23,937 nt of DNA from an uncultured Planctomycetaceae bacterium (GTDB lineage: Bacteria > Planctomycetota > Planctomycetia > Pirellulales > Pirellulaceae): positions 1-23,937 of the forward strand of contig CAIYOB010000296.1 of assembly GCA_903927685.1 (NCBI GenBank). The letters are read 5' to 3'. Of this stretch, positions 23,407 to 23,937 are shown piece by piece. A program made the translations under genes and the position numbers. The stretch's first letter is position 1. Every line of letters starts with the position of its first letter. The notes under the pieces were generated by a model. The model ran no database searches, had not been told where the DNA came from, and worked only from the letters and a program-made list of their open reading frames with translations.

Positions 23407-23937
23407 CTAAGGGGCAGCCCCGGGGACGGCACTGGCCAGGAAGGCAATCAGGTCGGCCATCTGCTGCAAGCTGCAATTGGCCTCCAGACTCTCCGGCATT
23501 TGCGAGCGGCGGTGGCTGACTAGCTCGTCCAGATCCTCCCGCAGGACAACCTGCAACTCGCCCTTCAGGTCGGCCAGCGTGATCCTGTCGCTGGATTCGT
23601 CGAACAACATGCCAGAGACCTGTAGCCCGTTGGTGGTCACCACCGTGTACTCCAGGAACCGATGGTCCACGACGCGGTTCGGATCGATCGTGTCGACCAG
23701 CAGGGTCCGGGGGGATCGGTCGACCAGCCGACTCAAATCGGGGCCGATGTGTCGGCCCACGTCCTCGACCTTGTGGCAGTTCGCACAGGTCGCCTCGCTG
23801 AACACGCTCTTCCCTCGGACTGCATCGCCTGGCAGGCTTAGCGCCGGCATGAACTTGTCCAGCGACCTGCGGATCTCCGGCTTGGCGAGGGGCGTGATTC
23901 GCAGGCTTTCCGCACGCTCGCGGACCTCCGCGGCGGG
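23407..23937 (-). CDS. PVC-type cytochrome c, C-terminal part (5' end beyond window)
   Basis: The minus-strand frame stays open to the right edge, so only the C-terminal 176 residues are seen; the ATG at 23850 is internal. The segment contains a c-type heme motif CANCH (at 23773-23787), then IGPDLSRLVDRSPRTLLVDTIDPNRVVDHRFLEY in order, and a C-terminal ADLKGE...LREDLDEL...MPESLE block. This matches the heme-binding C-terminal domain of large planctomycete/verrucomicrobial membrane-bound dehydrogenase-like cytochromes. These proteins are exported; the signal is not in view. The gene converges on apbE with 105 bases between, where only a weak CCCTT/AAGGG stem is visible. Confidence 0.85.
   Translation of the reverse strand, partial: PAAEVRERAESLRITPLAKPEIRRSLDKFMPALSLPGDAVRGKSVFSEATCANCHKVEDVGRHIGPDLSRLVDRSPRTLLVDTIDPNRVVDHRFLEYTVVTTNGLQVSGMLFDESSDRITLADLKGELQVVLREDLDELVSHRRSQMPESLEANCSLQQMADLIAFLASAVPGAAP

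Noticed and set aside
23400..23413. CCCTT/AAGGG stem as a terminator between apbE and the cytochrome c gene
   Set aside because: Only a 5-base stem, it overlaps the cytochrome stop codon, and no T-run follows on either strand.
1..23937. CRISPR arrays, insertion sequences, tRNA or rRNA genes
   Set aside because: No regularly spaced repeats, transposase-like proteins or RNA-gene signatures were seen by eye; a covariance-model scan would be needed to exclude small RNAs.

Overview
The window looks like a chromosomal segment from a Planctomycetota bacterium, probably Pirellulales-like. The evidence is high G+C, a secreted sulfatase, a PVC-type cytochrome c fragment, a Tat-exported ThuA-domain protein, a basic-secretory-family protease, and outer-membrane systems (porin, TolC, RND pump). 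The taxon is inferred from gene content only. I see no rRNA, tRNA, CRISPR array, insertion sequence or phage gene.

Layout. Positions 2-970 (+) hold the 3' end of a SulP anion transporter fused to a carbonic-anhydrase-like domain. Positions 1007-3808 are a divergent phosphate pair: an OprO/OprP-type porin (-) and a PstS lipoprotein (+), with a Pho-box-like direct repeat between them. Positions 3805-10222 (-) are an RND efflux operon transcribed as adaptor, RraA-like protein, RND pump, TolC. A 393-base intergenic stretch with several palindromes follows. Positions 10616-12332 (-) hold a YeiH-family transporter and a coupled one-TM small protein. A 0.5-kb spacer then carries a long nested inverted repeat. 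Positions 12834-16827 (+) are a tight four-gene operon. Positions 16824-22095 (-) run as basic secretory protease, ThuA, diacylglycerol-kinase family, sulfatase, thioredoxin-like protein. ApbE (22183-23301, +) and the C-terminal part of a PVC cytochrome c (23407 to the end, -) close the window.

The main discovery is the + operon at 12834-16827: a PlcP-like metallophosphoesterase, a glycosyltransferase, BtaA and BtaB. Read together, these form a membrane lipid remodelling cassette. Phospholipid is cut to diacylglycerol, which is then turned into a glycolipid (glycosyltransferase) and/or the phosphorus-free betaine lipid DGTS (BtaA then BtaB). The phosphate porin, PstS and Pho-box 10 kb upstream give the same phosphate-limitation signal. 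A diacylglycerol-kinase-family gene lies on the opposite strand about 2 kb downstream and could act on the same intermediate.

Other points worth a look: the carbonic anhydrase domain has lost both zinc cysteines and the catalytic Asp; the RND pump has a changed proton-relay triad; an RraA-like gene sits inside the efflux operon; and a 31-base-arm inverted repeat with 9-base sub-repeats lies upstream of yeiH.
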